Shown: positions 1 to 8,916, counted from the stretch's first letter. The stretch is 64,000 nt of DNA from Pseudomonadales bacterium (GCA_024234635.1 JACKNX010000004.1:62001-126000), one strand, 5' to 3'. Notes: generated by a model not told the origin, from the letters alone. Numbers and translations are program-made.

Positions 1-317
1 GCCAGGATTGTAAACGCCCTCGCATGGCGGGACCGTCGGAACTGCGCTTCCTGGGCGTCTCTCGTGCCACGGTGCACGAACCAGGCGGTTGCGAGGCGTG
101 CGGGCACTCCGGTTATCGCGGCCGTACGGGAATCTATGAACTGATCCCGGTGGATGAAACTTTTCGTCAGCTTGTGCATGACCGTGTCTCGGAACAGGAA
201 CTCACCGCCTATGTGCGCAGGAAGTGCCCCGGCATTCGCGCCGATGGAGTCGAGAAGGTGCTTGCGGGAGTCACCACCGTGCAGGAAGTGCTGCGGGTAT
301 CGCTTGAACAAGCCTGA
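1..317 (+). CDS. gspE: Type II secretion ATPase GspE, C-terminal end (5' partial)
   Basis: The reading frame is open from the first bases of the window and stops at 317; the N-terminal part lies upstream. GspE is the cytoplasmic hexameric ATPase that powers pseudopilus assembly in type II secretion. The visible tail carries the zinc-binding region of the family: a Cys in DCKRP near base 10, then CEACGHSGYRGRTGIYEL around 90-145, followed by the terminal helical part with VQEVLRV. This is the usual GspE/PilB ending. gspF follows 58 bases downstream and the rest of the operon is in standard order, which supports gspE over a type IV pilus pilB. Confidence 0.93.
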   Translation, partial: QDCKRPRMAGPSELRFLGVSRATVHEPGGCEACGHSGYRGRTGIYELIPVDETFRQLVHDRVSEQELTAYVRRKCPGIRADGVEKVLAGVTTVQEVLRVSLEQA

Positions 318-375
318 AGTCGTTATGGTCGCCAGCAGACATCGGCTCATTGGCCAGCGGACGGACGACTGAGCG

Positions 376-1587
376 GTGGCAGCGTTCGAGTACATTGCGC
401 TCGATGCCCGCGGTCGTGAACGCAAGGGAGTCATCGAAAGTGACAGCCAGCGTCAGGCGCGCCAGCAACTGCGCGACCAGGGGTTGGCACCGCTGGAGGT
501 GCAACCCGCTGCCGAAAAACAGGGTGGTCAACGCAGCGAGCTGTTTGCCAGGCGTGGTATCAACCGACTGGAGCGGGTGCTCATTACCCGTCAGCTGGCG
601 ACCCTGGTGCGCGCCAGCCTGCCGCTGGAGGAAGCGCTGCACGCCATCGCCCAGCAGGCGGACAACCAACGGGTCCGATCGCTTGTCATGGGCATCCGCA
701 GCAAGGTGCTTGAAGGCTATTCGCTGGCGGCAAGCCTGGCGGAATATCCACGCAGTTTCACCGCCCTGTATCGCTCCACCGTCGCCTCCGGTGAACAGTC
801 CGGACATCTGGACCGGGTTCTTGAAAATCTGGCCGACTATCTGGAGCGGCAGTACGAATCCAGTCGCAATGTGGAAATGGCACTGATCTACCCGGTGACC
901 TTGCTCGTGCTGGCTGTCCTTATCGTCGGTGCGCTCATGGTTTATGTGGTGCCGGACATGGTGTCCGTGATCGAAAATGCCGGGCAGCAACTGCCGCCCA
1001 TGACCGTGGTACTCATTGCATTGTCCGAATTTCTTGCCAGCTGGTGGTGGGTCGTCCTGGGCCTGACGGGGGCCGGTGCCCTGCTGGTGCGCTGGTTGTT
1101 GCGTCAGCCGCAGATTCGCCTCAGGTGGGATCACCGGCTGCTGCATCTGCCACTCGTACGCCGAATCTCCCGTAGTGCCAATGCAGCGCGGTATGCCAAT
1201 ACGCTGGCAATCCTCGGTGGCAGCGGTGTACCGCTGGTCGAAGGCATGTCCATTGCGCAGGATGTCGTTGCCAACACCTTTCTGCGCGACCGGCTGAAGT
1301 CGGCGACGCAACGGGTAAGCGAAGGCAGTAGCCTGCGCAGTGCTTTGGAGGGCGTGGGCTATTTTCCGCCCATGCTTTTGCACATGGTCGCCAGCGGCGA
1401 GGCGAGCGGTGAACTGGACACGATGCTCGATCGGGTGGCTCGTCACCAGCAGAGCGAAGTGGAGAGGCTGGTGGCAACGGTGGTCGGCCTGTTCCAGCCC
1501 GCGATGCTCATCGTCATGGGTGGCGTCGTGCTATTCATCGTCATGGCGGTACTGTTGCCGATTCTGAATATGAACCAGGCGATCTGA
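376..1587 (+). CDS. gspF: Type II secretion inner-membrane platform protein GspF
   Basis: A protein of 403 residues, the usual GspF length, from a GTG start. The N-terminus AAFEYIALDARGRERKG is the classic GspF opening and fixes the start. Two T2SSF domains are visible (about residues 70-190 and 270-395), each with an alpha-helical core, and three hydrophobic segments: about 165-195, about 215-240 and the C-terminal stretch near 370-400. GspF sits in the inner membrane and couples the GspE ATPase to pseudopilus assembly. It lies between gspE and gspG in the canonical order. Confidence 0.95.
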   Translation: MAAFEYIALDARGRERKGVIESDSQRQARQQLRDQGLAPLEVQPAAEKQGGQRSELFARRGINRLERVLITRQLATLVRASLPLEEALHAIAQQADNQRVRSLVMGIRSKVLEGYSLAASLAEYPRSFTALYRSTVASGEQSGHLDRVLENLADYLERQYESSRNVEMALIYPVTLLVLAVLIVGALMVYVVPDMVSVIENAGQQLPPMTVVLIALSEFLASWWWVVLGLTGAGALLVRWLLRQPQIRLRWDHRLLHLPLVRRISRSANAARYANTLAILGGSGVPLVEGMSIAQDVVANTFLRDRLKSATQRVSEGSSLRSALEGVGYFPPMLLHMVASGEASGELDTMLDRVARHQQSEVERLVATVVGLFQPAMLIVMGGVVLFIVMAVLLPILNMNQAI

Positions 1588-1608
1588 AGACTGCGAAGGA
1601 GTATTCCG

Positions 1609-2067
1609 ATGACAAATAGGGACAGATTCGCGGGAATACCGCGCGTGAACGCGGTGTCCGGCTTTACGCTGATCGAGATCATGATCGTGGTGGTGATCAT
1701 TGGCATTCTCGGCGCCATCATCGTTCCGACCTTCATGTCGCGTCCTGACCAGGCAAGGGTTACGGCAGCACAGACGGATCTGCGCAACATCGGCGCGGCA
1801 CTCAATCTCTACCGTCTCGACAACTTCCAGTACCCGTCAACGGAGCAGGGGCTCGAGGCGTTGGTGAGAAAACCCACGGGTTTTCCGGAACCCAAGAACT
1901 ACAGCCCGGACGGTTATCTAAAGGCAAAGTCCGTACCGACGGATCCCTGGGGCTCGCCATATGTCTACGAGCGCAGTGGTTCCGATTTCCTGCTGCTCAG
2001 TCTTGGGGCCGATGGCACGGAAGGCGGTGAAGGCTTCGACGCGGACATCAATTTCGCGGATCTGTAG
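1609..2067 (+). CDS. gspG: Major pseudopilin GspG
   Basis: A 152-residue major pseudopilin. The prepilin peptidase site is G18/F19 in SGFTLIEIMIVVVIIGI, with Glu at +5, followed by the hydrophobic alpha-1 helix. The C-terminal globular part holds the GspG-specific YPSTEQGLEAL segment and the DPWGSPYVYE and SLGADGTEGGEG calcium-loop region. A ribosome-binding site (AAGGAG) lies just before the ATG. The leader is a little longer than usual (18 residues). GspG forms the shaft of the periplasmic pseudopilus. Confidence 0.96.
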   Translation: MTNRDRFAGIPRVNAVSGFTLIEIMIVVVIIGILGAIIVPTFMSRPDQARVTAAQTDLRNIGAALNLYRLDNFQYPSTEQGLEALVRKPTGFPEPKNYSPDGYLKAKSVPTDPWGSPYVYERSGSDFLLLSLGADGTEGGEGFDADINFADL

Positions 2068-2085
2068 TCCGGCTGAGAGGCGGGT

Positions 2086-2661
2086 ATGGCGCAGACGCGC
2101 GGTTTCACGCTCATCGAAATTCTCGTGGTGATTGCCATCGTCGGCGTCATGGCGTCGGTGGTGCAGCTGAGCTTCGGTGGTATCAACGATCGCCAGCAGC
2201 TCGCGGCGACGGCGGAGGCTGCCGCGCACCGGATCGAACTGGCACGCGCGAATGCGCTGCAGCGTAATCGCGAATGGGGATTGCGCGTGGACGAATCGCA
2301 CTACGGCTTTGTGGAATTCGACGAGGAAACGGGGCGCTGGCTGCCGATCGACGAACGCCCGCTGAGCGTACAGACCATGCCGGCGGGTATCCGGCTCGAG
2401 CTCAGCACGGATGGCTTTGACGACAAGAACCTGGCGTTCACTCAACGGGATGACGCCGATGAGAGAGCAACGGACACGGCGCCGGAGGCGGAAGGGGACG
2501 ACGCCGAGAACCTGCTCCCTCAGGTGCTGCTGCTGTCGAGCGGCGAAACCACGCCCTTTGTCTTGCGGCTGTTGCCGCCGGAGGGAGCGCAGGCCTGGGT
2601 CATCGAGACGGACGGCCTGCGTCGGGCACGCGCCACTGCGGCGGCGGACGAAGCCTCGTGA
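2086..2661 (+). CDS. gspH: Minor pseudopilin GspH
   Basis: A 191-residue minor pseudopilin with a short six-residue leader and the cleavage motif RGFTLIEILVVIAIVGVM. The remainder is a beta-rich globular domain with a variable acidic insertion around residues 120-150 (DADERATDTAPEAEG). Position directly after gspG and the length both fit GspH. Its last bases overlap the GTG start of gspI by four bases (GTGA), so the two are probably translationally coupled. GspH is thought to sit near the tip of the pseudopilus. Confidence 0.9.
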   Translation: MAQTRGFTLIEILVVIAIVGVMASVVQLSFGGINDRQQLAATAEAAAHRIELARANALQRNREWGLRVDESHYGFVEFDEETGRWLPIDERPLSVQTMPAGIRLELSTDGFDDKNLAFTQRDDADERATDTAPEAEGDDAENLLPQVLLLSSGETTPFVLRLLPPEGAQAWVIETDGLRRARATAAADEAS

Positions 2662-3038
2662 CCTCGGGCTTTACGCTCATCGAGCTGCTGATTGCGATGG
2701 TTGTGCTTGCCATTGCGGGCATCATCGTCTCGACGACCGTGGGTAACGTCGCCAGTCAGACCTTCACGATGGAGCGCCGGCTGGTTGCGCACTGGGTCGC
2801 GGAAGACTATCTGACGCGGGTGCGTCTGACGCGCCGCAATGGCAGTGAAATCTCCGAAGGCCGGGATATCAAGCGTATCGACAACGGTGGCCGTCGCTGG
2901 GAACTGCGCAGCGAGATCAAGGCGACGAACCATCCGATGGTAAAACGCATGGAACTGTCGGTGTATGAGATTTCGCCTGAAGGCAAGGCCATTGGTCCGC
3001 TGGATAGCCAGTCCGCCTTTCTCGGTGTGCACGGATGA
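2658..3038 (+). CDS. gspI: Minor pseudopilin GspI
   Basis: A 126-residue minor pseudopilin starting at a GTG that overlaps the gspH stop. The leader is only four residues, followed by GFTLIELLIAMVVLAIAGI. The segment VAHWVAEDYLTRVRL matches the GspI pattern A-x-W-x-A-xN-xL-x-x-x-R. GspI forms the tip complex with GspJ and GspK. The stop codon overlaps the gspJ ATG (ATGA). Confidence 0.92.
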   Translation: MTSGFTLIELLIAMVVLAIAGIIVSTTVGNVASQTFTMERRLVAHWVAEDYLTRVRLTRRNGSEISEGRDIKRIDNGGRRWELRSEIKATNHPMVKRMELSVYEISPEGKAIGPLDSQSAFLGVHG

Positions 3039-3649
3039 ACCGGCGGATTCGCGGGTGGGGCGGTTTCACCCTGGTCGAGATTCTCGTTGCGCTGTTCATT
3101 TTTGCCATTGTCGGCGTCATGGGCACGCGACTCATCGGCCAGGTTGCCAGCCAGCAGGTGGCACTGTCGGAACGCAGTGACCGCCTGATTGAGTGGCAGC
3201 GCGCACTGCAGGTGCTTGGCCGCGACATCATGCAGTACCGGGCGCGTGGCGTGCGCGATGAGCTGGGCGACAGGCAGGCCCCCCTGCTACTGGATGATGA
3301 CGGTCTGCTGGAGTTCACGCACGCGGGCTGGCGCAATCCACTCGGCCAGCGACGCGCGGACCTTCAGCGCGTGGCCTACGTCTACGACCGGGACAGCCGC
3401 GAACTGCGGCGCTTGTACTGGCTGGTGCTGGACCGGGTTGCTGATTCGGAACCGGTACAGCAGACGCTTCTGACCAACGTCGATTCAGTGCGTTTCCTGA
3501 TCATGGATCAAGCCGGAAACCAGTACGACTACTGGCCTACCATCGCCAGTGAAGGAGCGGATGCACAGCCTCCCGTCGCCATCGTAGTGCGGCTCGAAGC
3601 GGCGCCGTTTGGCCTCCTCGAGCGGGTATGGGAGATGCCAGTTGGCTGA
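3035..3649 (+). CDS. gspJ: Minor pseudopilin GspJ
   Basis: A 204-residue minor pseudopilin. The leader MNRRIRGWGG is followed by FTLVEILVALFIFAIVGVMG, with cleavage predicted after G10. The QRALQVLGRDIMQY segment and the later DSRELRRLYW region are typical of GspJ. It overlaps gspI by four bases and gspK by a few bases, so the minor-pseudopilin genes form a tightly coupled block. Confidence 0.92.
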   Translation: MNRRIRGWGGFTLVEILVALFIFAIVGVMGTRLIGQVASQQVALSERSDRLIEWQRALQVLGRDIMQYRARGVRDELGDRQAPLLLDDDGLLEFTHAGWRNPLGQRRADLQRVAYVYDRDSRELRRLYWLVLDRVADSEPVQQTLLTNVDSVRFLIMDQAGNQYDYWPTIASEGADAQPPVAIVVRLEAAPFGLLERVWEMPVG

Positions 3650-4649
3650 TTCCATCCGGCGGGACGCAATCGCAAGGCGAGGTGGTCCGGGCGCGCAACG
3701 CGGTGTGGCGTTGCTGATGGTGCTGATGTTCTTTGCGTTTCTCAGCGCCATTGCCGTGCGTTTGAGTGTCAATCATTCACTGCTCATTGCCCAGGGACAG
3801 AACGCGTTTTCTGCCGACCTCGCCCGCGCCTATGCGCTAGGCGCCGAAGAGCTGGTGCGGCAGGTGTTGTACCAGGATTTCACGGAAACGGGCGCAGGTG
3901 TCGATACGCTGGAGGAAATCTGGGCAACGGCGGTACCGCCGTTCGAAGTGGATGAGGGTGGTTACATCGAGATCCAGGTGCGCGATCTGCAGGGCTGCTT
4001 CAACCTCAATGCGGTTGGTGGCGGTGACGATACGGCGCCGAACCGGGAGGCGCTGAAACGGCTGCTGATGCGGCTGGGCGCCCCGGAGGCGCTGGCTGAC
4101 AGGATCCATGACTGGGAAGATGAGGATCAGGTTGTCGACGGATTCGGGGCAGAGAGCAGTGACTACGAATTGAGCGATCCCCCGTATCGCGCGGCGGATC
4201 AGCTTCTGAGCAGCGTCTCGGAACTTCGTCTCATGCTGCAGCCCGGCGAGGAGGACCCCCTGCGCGGGCTTGAACCGCGCGTCTGTGTGCTTCCGGGCGA
4301 TACCTCACTGAAGGTCAACGTCAATACGGCTTCCGCCGAGGTCCTCGCCGCGCTGGTCGCCAACGCGGATACCGAAAGCCTGGTTCAGTTCGCAGCCAGC
4401 CCACGCACGCTGAGCAGCGTGGAGGACTTTGTCTCCGCCTACCCGGATTTCGGGGCTGTGGCGTCTTCGCTGCGAGTTACCAGTGACTGGTTCCGCATGG
4501 ATGCCCGTGTGGAGGTGGGTGGGGCGACGGTGATACTGTCATCACTGCTTCGGCGGGATGGCGAGAAGGGGACGGTCGAGGTTGTAGGCCGTGACTATGG
4601 TCGCGCGTTCCATACCCGTATCCGGGTGGAAACGGAAGAGGCCTCGTGA
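3642..4649 (+). CDS. gspK: Minor pseudopilin GspK
   Basis: About 335 residues. I place the start at a TTG (3642) that overlaps the gspJ stop, because GGAG lies seven bases upstream; another TTG at 3609 would add eleven residues. The leader ends in QRG and is followed by VALLMVLMFFAFLSAIAVRL. The usual +5 Glu is absent, which is normal for GspK. The large insertion domain is present, with LQGCFNLNAV and RIHDWEDEDQVVDGFGAESSDY (calcium-binding region), then VNVNTASAEVLAAL, the helix-hairpin-like part. GspK caps the pseudopilus tip. Confidence 0.92.
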   Translation: MADSIRRDAIARRGGPGAQRGVALLMVLMFFAFLSAIAVRLSVNHSLLIAQGQNAFSADLARAYALGAEELVRQVLYQDFTETGAGVDTLEEIWATAVPPFEVDEGGYIEIQVRDLQGCFNLNAVGGGDDTAPNREALKRLLMRLGAPEALADRIHDWEDEDQVVDGFGAESSDYELSDPPYRAADQLLSSVSELRLMLQPGEEDPLRGLEPRVCVLPGDTSLKVNVNTASAEVLAALVANADTESLVQFAASPRTLSSVEDFVSAYPDFGAVASSLRVTSDWFRMDARVEVGGATVILSSLLRRDGEKGTVEVVGRDYGRAFHTRIRVETEEAS

Positions 4650-4720
4650 CGCTCGGCTGCACGGCGGATGCGGCGGCGTCCATTGGCAGGTAACTGCGCT
4701 TTGTTGGAGTGAAACGGTAG

Positions 4721-5947
4721 ATGCCATTGTTGTGTTTGCGCCTCCTCTCGGAGGCCGTACAGGAGGAGGAAGGCTGGTCGCTGGCCGTGCAGTGGTTGCT
4801 GCAGGGTGAGGACGGCGGCCGCAGGGGAGGTGGCGTCACCGACTATCGTGGTCTGAAGGATCTACTCGATCCTCATCAGGACTGGATTCACGATCCCGCC
4901 AATGTGCTGCTGCTGGTGCCGCACGATCAGCTGCTTGAAATCAGCGTGTCCGTCCCCGGCCGGAATGCGGGTCAGATGCGCCGGGCGCTGCCCTATGCCG
5001 TGGAGGAGTTCACGACTGCCGATGTGGACAGCCTGCATATCGCCAGCGAGGTGCTTCGCGCGGGGCATCCGACACGCTGCCAGCTCATCGACAAAATGCT
5101 ACTGGAGAACTGGCTCGCCTGCCTGCGCTCCCTGGGTGTGGAGGCGGGCTATCTGCACACTGACACAGAGATGTTGCCAGTTGCCGATGGCGAGGTATTT
5201 GTCCTCGTGGATGGTCCCTCGGCCCTTATTCGTACGGCAACGGAAGCCGCCACTGTCGACCGGGTCAACCTCCTGCTGGCGTTACAGACGCTTGCGCCGG
5301 CATCCGTGCGCATCGCCGGTGGTGCGCTTACGGATCTCGAGTCCGCGCAGTTGCCGGAAACCCGGATAGAACAACTTGCCGATGGTGGCGATGTCATGGC
5401 ATTTCTGCTTGCCGCCTGGCGACGGGGGCAGGGCATCAATCTTCTCCAGGGTGCGTACGCACCGGCACGTCAGGACAGCCCGCTGCACCGTCAGTTGTGG
5501 TCCGTCGCAGCGGTGGCCGGTATGTGGGCACTCGTGGCCTGGGTGTTGATGATCGGGGAAGGTTTCTGGTCCTCGCACCGTGCACAGGTTCTGGAGCAGG
5601 AAGCGCGGGATGTGTACTCCTCGATCTTTCCGGATGATCGCAACGTGCGCAACGTCAAACGCTCTCTGGCGGCGCGACTTGGTCGAGCCGTAGCGGACAA
5701 CGACACCGGCTTCGTGCAACTGAGTGCCGATTTCGCGGCCGCGCTGGAAGGCGCCACCCTGGTACGATCGCTGGAATTCGATCGTCAGACCGGAGAGCTG
5801 CGTACCGAGGTCCTGCTCCCGGATCATGGCAAGGTCGAAGCACTTGGGGGGCGATTGAAACAGGCCGGGGTCGAGAACCAGTTGCTGAACGCGACGCAGG
5901 ACAAGGAACAGGTGCGGGCCTACTTTCTGCTGCGGAGCGCCTCATGA
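4721..5947 (+). CDS. gspL: Type II secretion assembly platform protein GspL
   Basis: A 408-residue GspL. The N-terminal two thirds is the cytoplasmic actin-like domain that binds GspE, with LLLVPHDQLLEISVSVP and MRRALPYAVEEFTTADVDSLH as family landmarks. One transmembrane segment is seen near residues 258-282 (VAAVAGMWALVAWVLMIG), followed by a periplasmic ferredoxin-like domain. The ATG is preceded by TTGGAGTG at a good spacing. The stop overlaps the gspM ATG. The N-terminus before residue 45 is unusually charged and variable. Confidence 0.9.
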   Translation: MPLLCLRLLSEAVQEEEGWSLAVQWLLQGEDGGRRGGGVTDYRGLKDLLDPHQDWIHDPANVLLLVPHDQLLEISVSVPGRNAGQMRRALPYAVEEFTTADVDSLHIASEVLRAGHPTRCQLIDKMLLENWLACLRSLGVEAGYLHTDTEMLPVADGEVFVLVDGPSALIRTATEAATVDRVNLLLALQTLAPASVRIAGGALTDLESAQLPETRIEQLADGGDVMAFLLAAWRRGQGINLLQGAYAPARQDSPLHRQLWSVAAVAGMWALVAWVLMIGEGFWSSHRAQVLEQEARDVYSSIFPDDRNVRNVKRSLAARLGRAVADNDTGFVQLSADFAAALEGATLVRSLEFDRQTGELRTEVLLPDHGKVEALGGRLKQAGVENQLLNATQDKEQVRAYFLLRSAS

Positions 5948-6450
5948 TCCGTTTGCGCCAATGGTTCGAACGGTCGGTATTAGGCCAGCAGTATTTTTCC
6001 CGCAGTCGCAGCGACCAGCGCATCATTGCCATTGTCAGTCTTCTGCTGGCCGTCAGCCTGCTGTGGTTTCTACTGTGGAAACCGGTGTCTGACTGGCATG
6101 AGGATGCCACGACGCGCATGGCGCAGGCGCAATCGACCCTGGACTATGTAAAAAGCAATGAGGCCGCAGCCCGGAAGGCGGGGAGCGGGAAGTCCGACGA
6201 TGCCTCACTGATTCCGCTGGTTACCCGTGCGGCCAATGCGCAGGATGTCACCATCGGCCGGCTCCAGCCGGAGTCGGGCGGCATACTGAGCGTGGTGCTC
6301 GAAGGCCAGGCGTTCGACAAGGTCTACCGGTGGATCGCCCAGCTCGAGCAGAACAATGGCGTCGTTGCACGCTGGGTCTCCATACGCGGTGAGGAGCGGC
6401 AAGGTTACGTGAGTGCCCAGGTGCGATTCACGGCGGCTGGCTCGCCCTGA
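5944..6450 (+). CDS. gspM: Type II secretion protein GspM
   Basis: A 168-residue bitopic inner-membrane protein. The N-terminal cytoplasmic stretch contains RSRSDQRIIAIVSLLLAVSL, running into a single transmembrane helix (about 27-47) and the conserved LWKPVSDW. A periplasmic ferredoxin-like domain follows (FDKVYRWIAQLEQNNGV). It overlaps gspL by four bases. It is the last recognisable gene of the secretion operon here; no gspN follows, as in many species. Confidence 0.9.
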   Translation: MIRLRQWFERSVLGQQYFSRSRSDQRIIAIVSLLLAVSLLWFLLWKPVSDWHEDATTRMAQAQSTLDYVKSNEAAARKAGSGKSDDASLIPLVTRAANAQDVTIGRLQPESGGILSVVLEGQAFDKVYRWIAQLEQNNGVVARWVSIRGEERQGYVSAQVRFTAAGSP

Positions 6451-6592
6451 GGGCGCGCTCGGCACCCGCCCCTTACAAAATTGCTACAAAGCGCCCACAT
6501 TTATGGCGCACTCCGCGTGAACGAGATCACGGTCTGTCAGGCGGTGGCTTTCTTAGACTGCACACCAATGTCGGGAAGTGCCTGAGGGCTGA

Positions 6593-7234
6593 ATGGTTCG
6601 CACCATTGATCCGCATCGTTCCCTGGTGGCGATGCACGACCTGGTCATAGGGGAAGTGACAGGATTGATGGAAGGATTCTACTCAAATCTCGAAGACGGC
6701 CTTTTCGAGCTCGCCTATCGCAACAAGCAGGCGGACTACCATCGGTTCTGCTTCGAAATGATGCGTGAGTTGCGCCATCGGCGTCCGCAGCTGATGGAGA
6801 CCTTCACAGAGTGTCTGCGCACTGCTGTCAACGACTGGTATGCCGATGAACGCGGTCGCGCGATGGGACACGAGACAGACGCTGCCCAGCTGGAACCGGA
6901 ACTGGAAGAGCTCGCGGACTCCATGTCACGAAAGTGCATGGCCCACTTCAATGGCTTGCTCAGCCTTCTTAGCACACAGATCGCCTCGATTACCGGTCAA
7001 AGCTGTGCGCCGGAACAGTTGCCGATCGGGCCGGCGAGCATTGCCCGTCAGTTCGTGCTGTCCTGCCGGCGACTGGAGTTCGCTCCCGAGTCCATAGTCG
7101 TGGTGCGGGAGCTGTTTCTGCGCTTCGTGCTCGACAGGCTGGGCTCGGTATACGGGCGCTGCAATCAGTCCCTGGCGAAGCAGACGAAGCACATGCTGTC
7201 GAACGCCGTGCCGATCCTTTCAGCTACCGTCTGA
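6593..7234 (+). CDS. Short DUF1631-like protein
   Basis: A 213-residue soluble protein without signal peptide or membrane segment. Several stretches look like pieces of DUF1631 proteins: DGLFELAYRNKQADYHRFCFEMMRELR split over residues 32-62, RRPQLMETF, and near the C-terminus IGPASIARQF, then VVVRELFLRFVLDRLGSVYGRCNQSL. DUF1631 proteins are normally several hundred residues long, so this is a compact stand-alone version that joins the N-terminal motifs directly. No function is established for the family. The gene starts 142 bases after gspM and is probably separately transcribed. The family link rests on motif recognition only. Confidence 0.6.
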   Translation: MVRTIDPHRSLVAMHDLVIGEVTGLMEGFYSNLEDGLFELAYRNKQADYHRFCFEMMRELRHRRPQLMETFTECLRTAVNDWYADERGRAMGHETDAAQLEPELEELADSMSRKCMAHFNGLLSLLSTQIASITGQSCAPEQLPIGPASIARQFVLSCRRLEFAPESIVVVRELFLRFVLDRLGSVYGRCNQSLAKQTKHMLSNAVPILSATV

Positions 7235-7246
7235 ATCCCGGTTGTT

Positions 7247-7285
7247 GCCGGCAGGCCAGAAACGCGTAAAACGCGGTCTGCCGGC
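7247..7285. terminator. Hairpin between convergent genes, possible bidirectional terminator
   Basis: Inverted repeat GCCGGCAGGCC (7247-7257) and GGTCTGCCGGC (7275-7285), pairing over 11 bases with one G-T, around a 17-base loop. It lies just past the stop of the DUF1631-like gene and before the end of the convergent gene at 7367. There is no clear T-run, so termination is inferred from position. Confidence 0.45.
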
Positions 7286-7366
7286 GTTCGCCGCTCTGGC
7301 GCCGATCAGTACCGGCGAAGGGCTGGTCGTGCTTCCGGCGTTCGGCCCCGCGACGACGATCAGCGC

Positions 7367-8473
7367 TCACAGCGCCTCCACGTCGGCTTCCCACGCGGCA
7401 TGAGCGCGCGCTTCCGTACGGGCACGCATCGCCCGATCGGCTTCGCCATCAACAACAGCGAGCCGAACCCTGCCGTTCGTGCTGCGCAGGGACACCAGAT
7501 TCCCGTTGACGCGATAGAGGACCTGTCGGCTGGAAGTTTTCATCGGCTTTCCCAGGCGGGATTCCAGAATTGTCTTCACCGCATCGAAAGGCACACCGGA
7601 AAATTCCGCGGCGAGCCGGATTGGATGGTCCGTGGGCGCCAGCAGTGCCTCGTAGACGGCATGATTCCACGGCGGCGGCAGGGTGGGGCCGGGTATGGGA
7701 ACCATTTTCTCTTTTGGCAATTCCGCGGCATCGGGTACTGGTCGGGAGAACAGGAATCCGAAAGCACCCGTCACCTCCTTGCCGCTTCCGGGAAGCAGAT
7801 GTGAGGCTGCGGCGAGCAGTCGCATGCGCTGTCGCACCTCCGCGTCACTCTTCCTGGCAGCCATTTCCGTACGCCAGCGCTCGAGCTGCGAGGGATCGGC
7901 ATAGAGCAGATAACTGGGAGAACCACAGGCCAGGAGTATTACTCTGCCGCGGCTGCTCCAGCGCTGGATGTCGTCAAATACGTTCAGACCCTCGGCGTCC
8001 AGGGGCACGGTTTCCGCCACGACCTGGTACTTGCGATTGATGGTGTCGGTGAAGAACGCGGCCAGTTCACCACAGTTTTCGGGCATCAGGGCAGCGATTA
8101 CGGCAATCTGAGCATCCGCGACTTGCAGTGCAAAATAACGCAATGGGTGATCGCGCAACGCGGATGGGAGCGACGCTGGCTGGAAGTGATGCCAGCCGAA
8201 ATTCAAGTCGGGCGGCAACGAGAGTCCATTTCGCGGTAGTGCTCGCGCCAGTTCCGGAAGCAGCGTCAGCGGAATGGGTGAACCATCGAGGCTGGCGCCG
8301 AGTTCGCCGGCCGCCAGGCTGCGGTCGAAGGAGAGTCCGAACGCGCCTTCGATACGGGTGCCGTCCTGGGCAAGCACGTCATGTGCCGACAGACACAGCG
8401 TCAGGAGACCGATCAGCAGACGAAACGGCCGGCATCTCTGCGTCGCTGGCATTCGCGGCGATAGTTGTCGCAT
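7367..8473 (-). CDS. Exported protein with two copies of an unknown domain
   Basis: About 368 residues from the ATG at 8473; a start at 8452 is also possible. The N-terminus has a signal peptide (RPFRLLIGLLTLCLSAHDVLAQ). The mature protein appears to hold the same module twice. The first begins GAFGLSFDRSLAAGELG, continues with FHQPASLP-like spacing and reaches DHPLRYFALQ. The second begins GAFGFLFSRPVPDAAELP, continues with PPPWNHAVYEALLAP and reaches DHPIRLAAEFSG, then KTILESRLGKP and YRVNGNLVSLR. I do not recognise the family. The start overlaps the end of the upstream lipoprotein gene, so the two are probably co-transcribed. Confidence 0.7.
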   Translation of the reverse strand: MRQLSPRMPATQRCRPFRLLIGLLTLCLSAHDVLAQDGTRIEGAFGLSFDRSLAAGELGASLDGSPIPLTLLPELARALPRNGLSLPPDLNFGWHHFQPASLPSALRDHPLRYFALQVADAQIAVIAALMPENCGELAAFFTDTINRKYQVVAETVPLDAEGLNVFDDIQRWSSRGRVILLACGSPSYLLYADPSQLERWRTEMAARKSDAEVRQRMRLLAAASHLLPGSGKEVTGAFGFLFSRPVPDAAELPKEKMVPIPGPTLPPPWNHAVYEALLAPTDHPIRLAAEFSGVPFDAVKTILESRLGKPMKTSSRQVLYRVNGNLVSLRSTNGRVRLAVVDGEADRAMRARTEARAHAAWEADVEAL

Positions 8474-8643
8474 TGAATGGCCATTCCGGGGCTCTGTTCC
8501 TGTTCCGTCATGCATTCGTGCGCTTTCTCCTGCAGTTCACGGTCGGACATGCCGCCAAGGCTTCCCTCACACGCGGCAAGAAGCAGCGTCGTCGCGAGTA
8601 CCCACGGAATAACATTGCGATTGCGATAAGACTTCTCTGGCAT
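8413..8643 (-). CDS. Small cysteine-containing lipoprotein
   Basis: A 76-residue predicted lipoprotein. A basic N-terminus (MPEKSYRNRN) is followed by the hydrophobic stretch VIPWVLATTLLLAAC with a lipobox whose Cys25 would be acylated. The mature part has four more Cys (HEC, QCDNYRREC, FVC), suggesting two disulfides. It overlaps the following exported protein gene by up to 61 bases. An upstream in-frame ATG would give 119 residues but would hide the signal peptide, so I prefer the start at 8643. Confidence 0.6.
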   Translation of the reverse strand: MPEKSYRNRNVIPWVLATTLLLAACEGSLGGMSDRELQEKAHECMTEQEQSPGMAIQCDNYRRECQRRRDAGRFVC

Positions 8644-8916
8644 ATGCCGGCTGCCTCCGTGTAGACGGCTGGATTTTGCTACTGCCCACAGCCCAACGCT
8701 GTCTGCGACCGAAGCTGCAATACCCCGCGCGTCAATCCGCTGGTGGGGCGTTCCCTGAAGGCTAGACGCCATGGTGAAGTTGTCCAGCCAAGGGGAGGGC
8801 GGGTGGCTGGGTAGCGAGGCGTCGAGCCGTCGGTGTCGCGTAGTACGTGCGGCTATCGGCCGTGGGCAGGAAGGCCTTTCAACAGTGCCGGCTCGCCGGC
8901 GGATTCCGGGTGCGGA
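8644..8916. other. Gap between two minus-strand genes
   Basis: A 273-base region between the lipoprotein start and the end of the small membrane protein. It should contain the promoter for the lipoprotein/exported-protein pair. I see no convincing gene in it; open frames on the plus strand have composition unlike the neighbouring genes and run through the antisense of 8917-9393. Confidence 0.4.

Noticed and set aside
271..1446. Long minus-strand open frame opposite gspF
   Set aside because: Antisense to a clearly conserved gene; the Gln/His-rich translation shows no domain.
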